Part shown: positions 1-7,717 of the stretch, piece by piece | How positions within the stretch are numbered: the stretch's first letter is position 1 | Layout of the letters: each line of letters starts with the position of its first letter | NCBI GenBank assembly: GCA_031552995.1 | Contig: JAVBMB010000009.1 | Coordinates: 1 to 64,000 of the forward strand | Direction: 5' to 3' | Length of the DNA stretch: 64,000 bases | DNA from: JAVBMB01 sp031552995 | GTDB lineage: Bacteria > Bacillota > Clostridia > Oscillospirales > Butyricicoccaceae | Translations under genes and position numbers: made by a program | Notes under the pieces: generated by a model | The model's input: the letters and a program-made list of their open reading frames with translations, nothing else | The model's database searches: none | What the model was told of the DNA's origin: nothing

Positions 1-624
1 ACAGCGAAGTAGTAGATTTGGTATGCGGAAAGTAGAATTACTGCTTTATTTCCTTTTTACGTCCGTCCTCTGGCTTTTCTGCATCAGCTGGGACGAGCCA
101 CAGGTTCCCCTTTTTTATAGCTCCTTTAATCCGTCCAGCAAAAGTAGAGGGGTATTTTTCTCCTCACCAAAACTGAATGGCACACACCGGAAAATGATAC
201 AGGCACCGCAGGATAGTGCAGCCATGACCGTCCCAACACAAAGCCCAGCAAAGCGGGTTTGTGTTGGAGAGGAGGAGCAGCGTAATGAGCGAGCGTTTGC
301 CGTAAGGCAGATGCGAGGAATATGCAGCTTGCTCCGACGAGAGCGCGCCCGCGGACTGACTCATGCACAGCATGTACCTGAGCACGGCTGGGAGGGTACC
401 CTTCCGGCCTTGTGAACACACGCGCCTAGATCGGGCAGGATCGGACGCAGGAAAAGGCTGGTTGCGCGGCCTCGGTGATTTCTGCCGGGTCTGAAGGTTT
501 TCTTCAGACCATCGAAAAGGTCATAAGTATAGAAACTACGGGGCGAACTCGTTCGTTTTAACCCGAGTCCGCCCCGTCCTTCTGTACTTGTTTCAACAAC
601 ATAACTGTGGAAGGAGCACTAAAC
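1..624. other. Leader region of the recombinase module, no supported gene
   Basis: I see no convincing gene here. The open frames on either strand (for example 23-415 on + and 126-419 on -) are low-complexity, lack ribosome binding sites and resemble nothing I recognise. Two clear hairpins lie near the end. One at 488-510 has a perfect 9-bp stem with a GTTTT loop. The second, at 538-577, is a long stem with one mismatch immediately before the ribosome binding site region of the first gene. They probably belong to the untranslated leader of the operon or to the end of the mobile element. Confidence 0.5.
538..577 (+). promoter_or_regulatory. Long hairpin upstream of the recombinase operon
   Basis: An ACGGGGCG-x-ACTCG arm pairs with CGAGT-x-CGCCCCGT across a 12-base loop. 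It lies 48 bases before the first start codon. There is no proper T-run after it (CCTTCTGT), so it may be an attenuator-like or processing structure rather than a simple terminator. Confidence 0.45.
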
Positions 625-867
625 ATGGATACTGCCACCGGCAAAATCATTCCCTTTTATCGGCCCGAGCAGACCCGAGCCGCGGAAAGAGAAAAAACCC
701 TCAATGCCCTCAAATACAGAATCGCTGTCTCCACCCTTGAGCGGCTGAGGAAGAACAAGGAGATCACCCGCCCGGAGTTTGAGCTGGGGTGCGAATTGTT
801 GGCCCGACGCTTCAACTATATGGGCCCCACACACGAACTGTGTAAGAAGCCGGGTAAACTTCCCTAA
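625..867 (+). CDS. Small SHOCT-like protein, first gene of the recombinase operon
   Basis: This is an 80-residue protein. The middle part (ALKYRIAVSTLERLRKN...ITRPEFELGCELLARRF) has the amphipathic helix followed by a K-E-I-T-x-x-E-F turn and a second helix that characterises SHOCT domains. These short domains are thought to mediate oligomerisation or protein contacts. The ATG at 625 is chosen because AAGGAG sits 8 bases upstream; a GTG at 607 in the same frame overlaps that site. It is the first gene of a tight set with three serine-recombinase genes, a combination common on clostridial integrative elements. A helper role in site-specific recombination is inferred from context only. Confidence 0.7.
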   Translation: MDTATGKIIPFYRPEQTRAAEREKTLNALKYRIAVSTLERLRKNKEITRPEFELGCELLARRFNYMGPTHELCKKPGKLP

Positions 868-948
868 CCCCTGGCTATGTGCCCCTGCATCTTGATATTG
901 TGGATGCAGAGGAAGCGGTACGCTTCCCCGGAAAGGAAGTGATGAAAC

Positions 949-2475
949 TTGCAGGCAAGAACCATCCACTACATCCCGCCCGTGGCACAGCTCGCGGTCA
1001 TGCTGCGGGTGGCCGCCTACTGCCGGGTGTCCAGCGACAGCGAGGATCAGTTGGAGTCCTACGCCGCCCAGGTTGAGCATTACGACCGGCTCATTCGGCA
1101 GAACCCCAGATGGGAGCTGGTTGACATCTACGCCGACGAGGGCCTGACCGGAACCCGCGCCGACACCCGCGGCGATTTCCAGCGTCTGGTCAAGGATTGC
1201 CGGCGCGGAAAGATTGACAAGGTGCTGGTCAAGTCCATCTCTCGATTCGCCCGGAATACACGGGACTGTTTAACCTCCATTCGTGAGCTCAAAGCTCTCG
1301 GCGTGGAGGTTTTCTTTGAAAAAGAGAAGATCGACACCGGAGATATGAGCAGCGAGCTCATGCTCAGCTTTTACGCCTCGGCCGCCCAGGAGGAAAGCCT
1401 CTCCATCTCGGGTAATATGCGCTGGAGTTATCAGCACCGGATGAAAAGCGGCATGTTTATCACCTGCCGGGCGCCATACGGATATCAGTTGATAAAAGGC
1501 ACTCTGGTCATAGACTCGGACGAAGCTCCCATCGTCCGGCGCATTTTCTCTGAATACCTCTCGGGCATGGGAGCGGAGAAAATCGCCGAGAGGCTGGCTG
1601 CCGAGGGAACACCCAAGGTCGGCGGACTCTGGACTGATAAATCAATCCGCTTCATCTTGAAAAACGAGAAATACGCCGGGAACATCCTGCTCCAGAAACG
1701 GTATAAGTCAGACGGGCTGCCCTTTCAGGAGATCTGGAACAAAGGCGAGCGGGACATGTACTATGTGGAGAACAGCCACCCGGCCATCATCAGCCAGGAA
1801 ACCTTTGACCGGACACAGGCACTCATGGCGCAGCGCAATGTGGAGACCACGGCCGGCAAATACCCTTTCAGCCTGATGGTTTTCTGCGACAAATGCGGCG
1901 CCAGCTTCAAGAGGCGGGTGACGGGCGGCAAAGCCTATTGGGTGTGCCGGACGCATGACGGCGATAAAGATGACTGCCCGGTGGGGCGCATACCCGAGCC
2001 GGCGCTGGAGCAGGCATTCATCCGGCTGCACCACAAGCTCCGCGCCCACCGGCATGACATTCTCAGTCCCATGGCGGAGCAGCTCTTCACCCTTCGGCAG
2101 CGGGCAGCTTTGCAGCAGACCCGTGTCGCCGAGATCGACCGGGAGATCATCGATATCGGGCGGCAGGCCATGATCCTCCACCGTTTACACGGGGCCGGAC
2201 ACATGGACGCCGCCCTCTATTATGCTCACAGCGCCGGTTTCAATGGACAGGTCAATGCCCTGCGTCGGGAACGCCTCCGCCTGCTGGAGCCGGGCGAGGA
2301 CGATGCCCCCGAGCAGACGACACTCCTGCTGGATATTATGAAGAATAGCCCGGAGCGGCTGAATGCCTTCGATGCCGAGCTCTTCCGCAGCATGGTGCGG
2401 CGTATCACTATCGGCGGCCCGGAACAGGTCAGGTTCGCCCTCATCAACAGTTTGGAGGTGACCGAGCGTTTATGA
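949..2475 (+). CDS. Large serine recombinase (site-specific integrase/resolvase type), catalytic
   Basis: A 508-residue large serine recombinase that would cut and rejoin DNA through a phosphoserine link at attachment sites. The N-terminal resolvase domain (about residues 19-165) carries the Y-C-R-V-S signature with catalytic Ser28, and the conserved SISRFARNT and KALGVEVFFE blocks. A recombinase domain follows (about 170-290), then a zinc beta-ribbon (FCDKCG...WVC...DDCP, about 310-345) and a helical, partly coiled-coil C-terminus. The start is a TTG, because an in-frame TGA lies just upstream and a GGAAAGGAAG purine run precedes it. The next in-frame start is the ATG at residue 18, directly before the domain. 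It overlaps the next gene by four bases (ATGA). Presumably it is the integrase, or one of a pair, of a mobile element. Confidence 0.93.
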   Translation: MQARTIHYIPPVAQLAVMLRVAAYCRVSSDSEDQLESYAAQVEHYDRLIRQNPRWELVDIYADEGLTGTRADTRGDFQRLVKDCRRGKIDKVLVKSISRFARNTRDCLTSIRELKALGVEVFFEKEKIDTGDMSSELMLSFYASAAQEESLSISGNMRWSYQHRMKSGMFITCRAPYGYQLIKGTLVIDSDEAPIVRRIFSEYLSGMGAEKIAERLAAEGTPKVGGLWTDKSIRFILKNEKYAGNILLQKRYKSDGLPFQEIWNKGERDMYYVENSHPAIISQETFDRTQALMAQRNVETTAGKYPFSLMVFCDKCGASFKRRVTGGKAYWVCRTHDGDKDDCPVGRIPEPALEQAFIRLHHKLRAHRHDILSPMAEQLFTLRQRAALQQTRVAEIDREIIDIGRQAMILHRLHGAGHMDAALYYAHSAGFNGQVNALRRERLRLLEPGEDDAPEQTTLLLDIMKNSPERLNAFDAELFRSMVRRITIGGPEQVRFALINSLEVTERL

Positions 2476-2978
2476 GAAACCGCTCAATCCCGTTTGGCTA
2501 TGCCATGCAAAACGGCCGGCTTGTACCGCACCTGCGGGAGGCCGACTGCGTCCGGCGGATTTACGCTCTTTATCTCAGCGGCCTCGGCTACAAGGCTATC
2601 GTGAAGCGGTTAAATGATAGCGGTATCCCGTACCATCTCGGCAAGCCATGGAACCAAAACATGGTGGCGCGCATTCTGGAATATCGGCGCTATCTGGGAG
2701 AACGGGGCTGCCCCGCATTGATTTCAGTTTCAGATTTCAATACGGCAGCTGCCCTGAAAGCGGCCAAGCCCCACAGCAGGCAGCAGCGGCGCAAGGCTGC
2801 CGAGCCGAACCTTGAATACCGGCTGCTCCCATATGAACTGATCGCGGCGGCGCGCCGGATGACGAGTGAGATCAACCGGGCGCTGGAACGGACACCCGAC
2901 CCGGAAACCATCCGGCCGCTGATCTTCGCCTGTGCCGCAGAAAAGTACAACACGAGTGGAGTGATTTTTCATGGATAA
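2472..2978 (+). CDS. Recombinase-domain protein lacking the catalytic domain
   Basis: A 168-residue protein corresponding only to the central DNA-binding 'recombinase' domain of large serine recombinases. Its N-terminus (IPFGYAMQNGRLVPHLREAD...IYALYLSGLGYKAIVKRL) aligns with the segment that follows the catalytic domain in its neighbours. There is no resolvase domain, no catalytic serine and no zinc ribbon. It overlaps the upstream gene by 4 bases and the downstream gene by 8, so it is translationally coupled and clearly maintained as its own gene. This makes an accessory DNA-binding subunit or directionality factor more likely than decay, though that is inference. Confidence 0.85.
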   Translation: MRNRSIPFGYAMQNGRLVPHLREADCVRRIYALYLSGLGYKAIVKRLNDSGIPYHLGKPWNQNMVARILEYRRYLGERGCPALISVSDFNTAAALKAAKPHSRQQRRKAAEPNLEYRLLPYELIAAARRMTSEINRALERTPDPETIRPLIFACAAEKYNTSGVIFHG

Positions 2979-4596
2979 TCTCGCCCGGAAAATAACGGTA
3001 ATACCCGGCAACCCCGAACTGGTACGTCAGCAGACCAGGCCTCAGAAATTGAGGGTGGCCGCCTACTGCCGGGTCAGCACCGACGATGAGGAACAGCTGA
3101 CCAGCTATGAAAACCAGATCGCCGCCTACACGCAGAAAATATCAGAGAATCCCGGCTGGATATTAGCCGGCATCTTTCCCGATGAGGGGCTCACCGGCAC
3201 CTCCACAAAGAAACGTGAGCAGTTCAACAAGATGATGGCCCTGTGCAAACGGGGCAAGATTGACCTGATCCTCACCAAATCCATCTCCCGCTTTGCCCGG
3301 AACACCCTGGACTCCCTCGATTATGTGCGCAAGCTCAAGCTGATGGGTGTCGGCGTCTTCTTCGAGCGGGAGAACATCAACACGCTGAACATGAGTAATG
3401 AGATGGTGTTCACCATGCTGGCCGCCTTCGCCCAGGCGGAGAGCGAATCCATCAGCGAGAATGTCCGCTGGGGCAAGCGCCATTCCATGAAGCAGGGCAA
3501 AGTGCCCTTCCAGTACAAGCGCATCCTCGGCTATGAGCGCGGAGAGGACGGGAAGCCCATGATCGTTCCCGAGCAGGCGGCCACGGTGCGGCTGATTTAC
3601 GCCTACTATTTGAGCGGATACAGCATCCGGCAGATCAAGGAGCGGTTGGAGGCCGACGGCATCCCCTCCGCCTCGGGCGAGCCCAAATGGTCGGAGGGCA
3701 GCCTCCACTACATGCTTCGCAACGAGAAGTACGTCGGCGACGCCTTACTCCAGAAAACCTATGTGGTGGACTGCATCAGCAAACAGGTGCGGAAAAACCA
3801 GGGCGAGATCGCCCAGTTTTACATAGAGAACAACCATCCCGCCATTATTTCACGGGATGTCTTCGGGTATGTGCAGGAGGAAATCGCCAGGCGCTCCGCC
3901 AAGCGGCGGGTTTCTGACAAGGCCCTGACCGAAAAGGGCAAATACAGCGGCAAATACACCCTGTCGGAACTGCTGGTTTGCGGCGAATGTGGCGCTCGAT
4001 ATAAACGTGTTACCTGGGCCAGGGGCGGCAAAAAGAAGATCGTGTGGCGGTGCATCAACCGCCTGGAGAACGGTACGAAATACTGCAAGGCCTCTCCAAC
4101 TCTTGAGGAATGCCGCCTGCACGACGCCATCCTCCGGGCCTTGAATGGGGTGCTCGAAATACGGGAAGATATCCTCGCCGGTCTGGATGATGTGCTCCCG
4201 ACCCTCACTGGAGCGGGTGGTAATGGTTATGACCGGATCGCGGCGCAGCAGGAGATCCAGAAGATTGAAAAAATAGCAGGCGGTCTTTTGGAGCTCTCCA
4301 AAGAGAACAGCATGGCGGACGACTTCTTCGAAGGCCAGCTGGCCGAGTTATATGACAAGCGCGCCCAGCTTCTGAACAAGATGGATCAAGTCGAGCAGGA
4401 AATGGTCAAGTCAAGGACACGAGCCGCGCGGCTCCAGCGCCTTATGGCCTCCATCCGCAGCGCACCCGCTCAGCTTGACGAGTACAGTGACGCCGCCGGG
4501 CGGGAGCTGCTGGAGAGCGTGAAGGTCATAGACGCCGACAATTTGGTAGTGGTAATTAAGAGCGGCATTGAGATCGAGGCCGTGATGGAAAGCTAA
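2971..4596 (+). CDS. Large serine recombinase, catalytic, third of the operon
   Basis: A 541-residue large serine recombinase. The resolvase domain (about residues 28-175) has the Y-C-R-V-S motif with Ser36, SISRFARNTLDSL and the AAFAQAESESISENVRWG helix. A recombinase domain (about 180-300) comes next, followed by a zinc ribbon (VCGECGARYK...WRCINR...YCKASP, about 335-370) and a long helical region with coiled-coil character to the end. It is clearly related to the first recombinase in the operon but is not a recent copy. The pair may act together, as known for other clostridial elements that need more than one serine recombinase. A terminator follows at 4665. The element's attachment site should lie near this end of the module but cannot be identified without its partner site. 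Confidence 0.94.
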   Translation: MDNLARKITVIPGNPELVRQQTRPQKLRVAAYCRVSTDDEEQLTSYENQIAAYTQKISENPGWILAGIFPDEGLTGTSTKKREQFNKMMALCKRGKIDLILTKSISRFARNTLDSLDYVRKLKLMGVGVFFERENINTLNMSNEMVFTMLAAFAQAESESISENVRWGKRHSMKQGKVPFQYKRILGYERGEDGKPMIVPEQAATVRLIYAYYLSGYSIRQIKERLEADGIPSASGEPKWSEGSLHYMLRNEKYVGDALLQKTYVVDCISKQVRKNQGEIAQFYIENNHPAIISRDVFGYVQEEIARRSAKRRVSDKALTEKGKYSGKYTLSELLVCGECGARYKRVTWARGGKKKIVWRCINRLENGTKYCKASPTLEECRLHDAILRALNGVLEIREDILAGLDDVLPTLTGAGGNGYDRIAAQQEIQKIEKIAGGLLELSKENSMADDFFEGQLAELYDKRAQLLNKMDQVEQEMVKSRTRAARLQRLMASIRSAPAQLDEYSDAAGRELLESVKVIDADNLVVVIKSGIEIEAVMES

Positions 4597-4664
4597 AACG
4601 GCAAATGGTTCGGTCTCAAATTTGGACCTAACCACTTGCTTATGCCGCAGAGATTAATGAGTAT

Positions 4665-4698
4665 AACCCTGCCTGCTTGTACGGCGGGGTTTTCGTTT
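4665..4698 (+). terminator. Terminator of the recombinase operon
   Basis: AACCCTGCC pairs with GGCGGGGTT around a 9-base loop and is followed by TTTTCGTTT. It lies 70 bases after the last recombinase stop codon. Confidence 0.75.
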
Positions 4699-5450
4699 GA
4701 GGCCCGGTGCGATAGAATTATGGCTATACCAGGTGATTCAGTATGCTCGCTGAACCGCTCTTCAATTTATATACCAGTACACTTCACTACAACTTTCCAG
4801 AGTCTCCAAATACTAGAAAAAGAGGAGTTGAAAAAACAATATATACATAGCAGTCGTGCAGAGTGTTGATATTGTGCAGATGGATAAAATAGCAGAAGTT
4901 TCCGTCCGCACTCTCCATACTTGGACTCGTATTTATACAAACGGAACTTTTACGTGCTATTGTTGGGCGCTCGCGTAAAATGTAATCCCTTAAGTAATGC
5001 GGATTTAGGGCGGCTTGAATTCGGGCGCGATATTTACTCCATCTTCATGAAGTTGGAAACTTTGCCATCAGCACCATGAGGAGGCGCGAGCAATTCTCCT
5101 TCTAGCCAATTAACGCAATTGCTTAACTAGTCTGCTGAGGAAAACATTTAGAATTGCAATCAGTTACAAAAAGAGATACAATAATACCCAAGGGATAGTC
5201 ATGTAAAAACACGCTTTCGGCAACGAATGCTGCCTTGTGTTGGGCAATGCGTAAAACGGAATAAATGCGGTTATTCGCGCGGTCAAGCTTGAGGTTGCTC
5301 CGCCGATGCCGAGAGGCGTTCATCTGTGCAAAAGAAGAAAGACGGGTCATTTATCGATGGTGTTTGTCATGCTGGTTATGGATCTCTCGGGTATTGAAAA
5401 TAGTATAATGATATATAGATTTGCCAATATTTTTCGGTATAGGGTGTATC
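4699..5450. other. Gene-poor stretch between mobile module and sigI, with decayed fragments
   Basis: No intact gene is supported in these 750 bases. A 32-codon frame at 4880-4978 (+) reads MDKIAEVSVRTLHTW..., which resembles the start of MerR-family regulators (I-x-E-x-x-x-x-SVRTLRYY) and then stops; it may be a remnant. The other frames (4636-4869 on +, 5123-5350 on -) lack start signals and look random. The end of the mobile element probably lies somewhere in this stretch. A TATAAT at 5404-5409 lies 42 bases before sigI but has no good -35 partner. Confidence 0.5.
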
Positions 5451-6176
5451 ATGACAAAATCGGTTGAAAAAAATTCCAATATAGATACTCGGGCAGCGGC
5501 TGCAAAATGCTCAAACAGCGAGGCGGAGCTTTTGATTGATGATTTCATGCCGTTTCTGCATGCCTGTGTCACCCAATATAATATGCAGCCTGATGGCAAC
5601 CGCCGTGAAGAGCTGCTGAGCGTTGCCATGCTCGCGTTTTATGAGGCTATTAAAAACTATGATTTATCTAAGGGCTATTTCCTCCCTTTTGCTAATAATG
5701 TGGTTCGCAAGCGCATTATTGATGATATCCGTAAGGTTTACCGGCACAAGGGCACGACAGTATCCCTTGAGGATGAGAATGAAGAGTGCGCGTCCCCCCA
5801 GTCTAAGGCAGTAGAAGAACTCTCAGTCCGTACATATGACGCGCAGAACAGGCAGAAAGTTCTTGCGGAGGAGATTGAGCAGTTTAAGACGGAGTTGTCT
5901 GCCTGGGGGATAACAATGGAAATACTCAGCAAGAACTCCCCCAAACACAAAAGAGTCCGCGATACTTATAGAAAAGCGATAGCTAGAATCATTAGTGATA
6001 TTGAAATCATCAAAACAATCCAGATAAAACATTACTTCCCCGTGAAGGCTGTTTCCGAAGTCACAGGATTACCCCTAAAAAAGGTGGAGCGCGCGCGAAC
6101 GTTTATAATAGCATCGCTGATTATAAAACTCGGCGACTATGATTATTTGTCAGGATATATAGATGATAGGCGGTAA
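5451..6176 (+). CDS. sigI: RNA polymerase sigma factor SigI
   Basis: A 241-residue sigma factor of the SigI family. These direct RNA polymerase to envelope-stress, heat-stress or, in polysaccharide-degrading clostridia, extracellular-enzyme genes. Region 2 is recognisable (LLSVAMLAFYEAIKNYDLSKGYFLPFANNVVRKRIIDDIRK), with the R-K-R-I-I-D-D-x-R-K motif typical of SigI. It is followed by the conserved SLEDE segment and a C-terminal helical domain ending in a VSEVTGLPLKKVERAR helix-turn-helix. The ATG at 5451 is preferred to an upstream in-frame TTG at 5421 because AGGGTG precedes it. It sits directly before rsgI, whose start lies 4 bases after this stop, as in the usual sigI-rsgI operon where the partner holds SigI at the membrane. 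Confidence 0.93.
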   Translation: MTKSVEKNSNIDTRAAAAKCSNSEAELLIDDFMPFLHACVTQYNMQPDGNRREELLSVAMLAFYEAIKNYDLSKGYFLPFANNVVRKRIIDDIRKVYRHKGTTVSLEDENEECASPQSKAVEELSVRTYDAQNRQKVLAEEIEQFKTELSAWGITMEILSKNSPKHKRVRDTYRKAIARIISDIEIIKTIQIKHYFPVKAVSEVTGLPLKKVERARTFIIASLIIKLGDYDYLSGYIDDRR

Positions 6177-6180
6177 AACA

Positions 6181-7296
6181 ATGAAAGTAATTATAATGAG
6201 CCATGAGCGCGGAGGCTCGTATATAATGGACAGTGAGGGCACTTTTCGGCTTGTAAGGGGATATTCCTCCTGCCCAGTCGGGACGGAAGTTGAATTTAGG
6301 CCTAAATCCAGCGCAAAGATTATCAGTTTATTGATGTGCTTCGTATTGATATTGGGAGCCGGAGTGTTTGGCTGGCAGTGGAATACCGAAGCATATTCCG
6401 TATATGTTGACATAAATCCCTCAATTGAGCTCGTATTTAATAACCTCAACAAGCTTAAGGTCGCAAAGCCTCTCAATGAGGACGGCGCGGCGCTTCTTGG
6501 CGAAATTAGTCTGAGCGGTTCACTTGATGACGCGGTAACTGCCCTGGTTGACAAAGCGATAGAAGATGGCTATGTCGATGCAAAACTCGACTTACCTCCG
6601 GTCGTGGTCACCGTTACTGCAAGAAGAGGCAAATCGCCGGACGATTATATTGCCCTTATCAGCTCTTCTCTTGCGCACAGGGGTTTCGATAAAATTGCCA
6701 CAGTTGAGCTTTGCAGCGGCGACTATCTTGCCCGGGCCGAAGAGATGGCCGTATCTCCGGGTAAACTCAAGCTGGCGGAGAGGCTTTTTGCATCCGACCC
6801 ATCTGTCAGCATTGACGACGTCATAGAAATGTCTGTCAAGGATATAATGATCGCAATCAAAACGGCGGAAGAAGAAAAATTCTCTGTTCCCGACGAAAAC
6901 GGAAAAGAGACAAACCCCAACGTCGGTCCGGGCAACAACTCGGGCGGAGATCATCCGGATAACCCCAACGCCGGTTCAGGCAACAACTCGGGCAGTGAAA
7001 GCTCCGGAAACCCCAACGCCGGTTCGGGCAGTAACTCGAGCGGCGATAAGCCGGATAACCCCAACGCCGGCCCGGGCAACAACTCGGGTGGTGAAAGCTC
7101 CGGCAATCCCAACGCCGGTTCAGGCAACAACTCGGGCGGTGAAAGCTCCGGCAATCCCAACGCCGGTTCGGGCAATAACTCGGGCGGTGAAAGCACCGGC
7201 AATCCCAACGCCGGTTCGGGTAATAACTCGGGCGGTGAAAGCTCCGGCAACCCCAACGCCGGTTCGGGCAAAAACTCGGGGAAAAAGAACAATTAG
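6181..7296 (+). CDS. rsgI: Membrane anti-sigma factor RsgI with repeat-type sensor tail
   Basis: A 371-residue single-pass anti-sigma factor that would bind and silence SigI. Residues 1-45 form the cytoplasmic RsgI N-terminal domain and residues about 48-66 a membrane helix (IISLLMCFVLILGAGVFGW). The extracellular middle domain contains the conserved VDINPSIE motif, with Asn79-Pro80 at the position where RsgI proteins of clostridia are known to self-cleave. The last 127 residues (bases 6913-7293) are eight tandem 16-residue repeats of the form NPNAGSGNNSGGESSG. The ATG at 6181 is chosen over one at 6163 because of the GGCGG spacing and the coupling to the sigI stop. Other clostridial RsgI proteins carry carbohydrate-binding or enzymatic sensor domains; here a flexible Gly/Asn/Ser spacer replaces them. 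What the tail senses is unknown. Confidence 0.93.
   Translation: MKVIIMSHERGGSYIMDSEGTFRLVRGYSSCPVGTEVEFRPKSSAKIISLLMCFVLILGAGVFGWQWNTEAYSVYVDINPSIELVFNNLNKLKVAKPLNEDGAALLGEISLSGSLDDAVTALVDKAIEDGYVDAKLDLPPVVVTVTARRGKSPDDYIALISSSLAHRGFDKIATVELCSGDYLARAEEMAVSPGKLKLAERLFASDPSVSIDDVIEMSVKDIMIAIKTAEEEKFSVPDENGKETNPNVGPGNNSGGDHPDNPNAGSGNNSGSESSGNPNAGSGSNSSGDKPDNPNAGPGNNSGGESSGNPNAGSGNNSGGESSGNPNAGSGNNSGGESTGNPNAGSGNNSGGESSGNPNAGSGKNSGKKNN
6913..7293 (+). repeat. Eight tandem 48-bp repeats inside rsgI
   Basis: The unit encodes NPNxGxGxNSxxxxxx. The central copies are nearly identical at the DNA level, and the last is one codon short and lysine-rich (GKNSGKKNN). Such arrays change copy number by slippage and are a likely site of strain variation or assembly collapse. 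Confidence 0.95.
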
Positions 7297-7318
7297 CTTA
7301 ATAAATAAAATACTTTGA

Positions 7319-7350
7319 TGCCTTGGAAATATTTTTTCCAAGGCATTTTT
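7319..7350 (+). terminator. Terminator of the sigI-rsgI operon
   Basis: A perfect 11-bp stem (TGCCTTGGAAA with TTTCCAAGGCA), a five-base loop and TTTTT, 23 bases after the rsgI stop. It separates the operon from the downstream surface-protein gene. Confidence 0.93.
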
Positions 7351-7379
7351 ACCCCTAAAAACCATTTTAACGCAGCGAA
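7351..7379 (+). promoter_or_regulatory. Candidate SigI-type promoter for the SpaA-like surface protein
   Basis: ACCCC at 7351-7355 and CGAA at 7376-7379, 20 bases apart, resemble the ACCCC...CGAA elements described for SigI promoters in Bacillus. They lie directly after the rsgI terminator and ahead of the long leader of the next gene. The short motifs could occur by chance; the spacing would need comparison with the genome's other SigI targets. Confidence 0.35.
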
Positions 7380-7419
7380 ATTTAATAACAGATATATGTC
7401 CCGGTACAATTTCGAGAAA

Positions 7420-7700
7420 ATGGGGTGATAGCTTAATGGCAGGAACAGCTTATATTGATTAGGCTCTGTGTGTCATGCGGTGAATCCGCAAATCCTGCTT
7501 TAAAGAAAGAACCGCAAAAAGAGATTGACCGGGAAACCCTTACCCGCTGCCAACGGAAGCCGCTTAACCTCATTGAGCGTTATCAATGAGGCTGAAAACC
7601 CGGAACCCCAACCGGACAACAAAAGAGGCCGTATAACCACGTTGAACGTTATCAACGAGGCAGAAACGGAGTAACCTCGGCTCCAAAAAACGAGGAAGAA
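7420..7700 (+). promoter_or_regulatory. Structured leader with repeated hairpins upstream of the surface protein
   Basis: The 340-base gap before the surface-protein gene is rich in structure. A TGCGG...CCGCA hairpin lies near 7478. A perfect 9-bp hairpin lies at 7568-7591 (CCTCATTGA, loop GCGTTA). A near-identical hairpin lies 69 bases later at 7637-7660 (CCACGTTGA, loop ACGTTA), with both preceded by TAAC and followed by GAGGC. A CCTCG/CGAGG stem lies at 7675-7695, just before the ribosome binding site. The repeated apical sequence suggests a protein- or RNA-binding site in the messenger. It fits no riboswitch class I can match by eye. Confidence 0.5.
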
Positions 7701-7717
7701 TTTTGGAGGTTTTCAGT

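Noticed and set aside
23..419. Open frames on both strands at the window start
   Set aside because: No ribosome binding site, odd composition, mutual overlap on opposite strands, and no recognisable family.
4636..4869. 77-codon frame after the recombinase operon
   Set aside because: It starts inside the terminator region and resembles no protein.
5123..5350. 75-codon minus-strand frame before sigI
   Set aside because: No start signals and no recognisable similarity; it may be part of a decayed region but nothing supports a gene.
6951..7292. Pro/Leu repeat frame antisense to the rsgI tail
   Set aside because: It is a direct consequence of the 48-bp coding repeats.
6913..7293. CRISPR-like array
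   Set aside because: The repeats are contiguous, in frame and without unique spacers; they encode the RsgI tail. No CRISPR array or cas gene is seen anywhere in the window.
7440..7560. Cobalamin-type riboswitch before the surface protein, suggested by GGTGAATCCGC
   Set aside because: The following conserved segments of the class are absent and the surface protein has no link to cobalamin.
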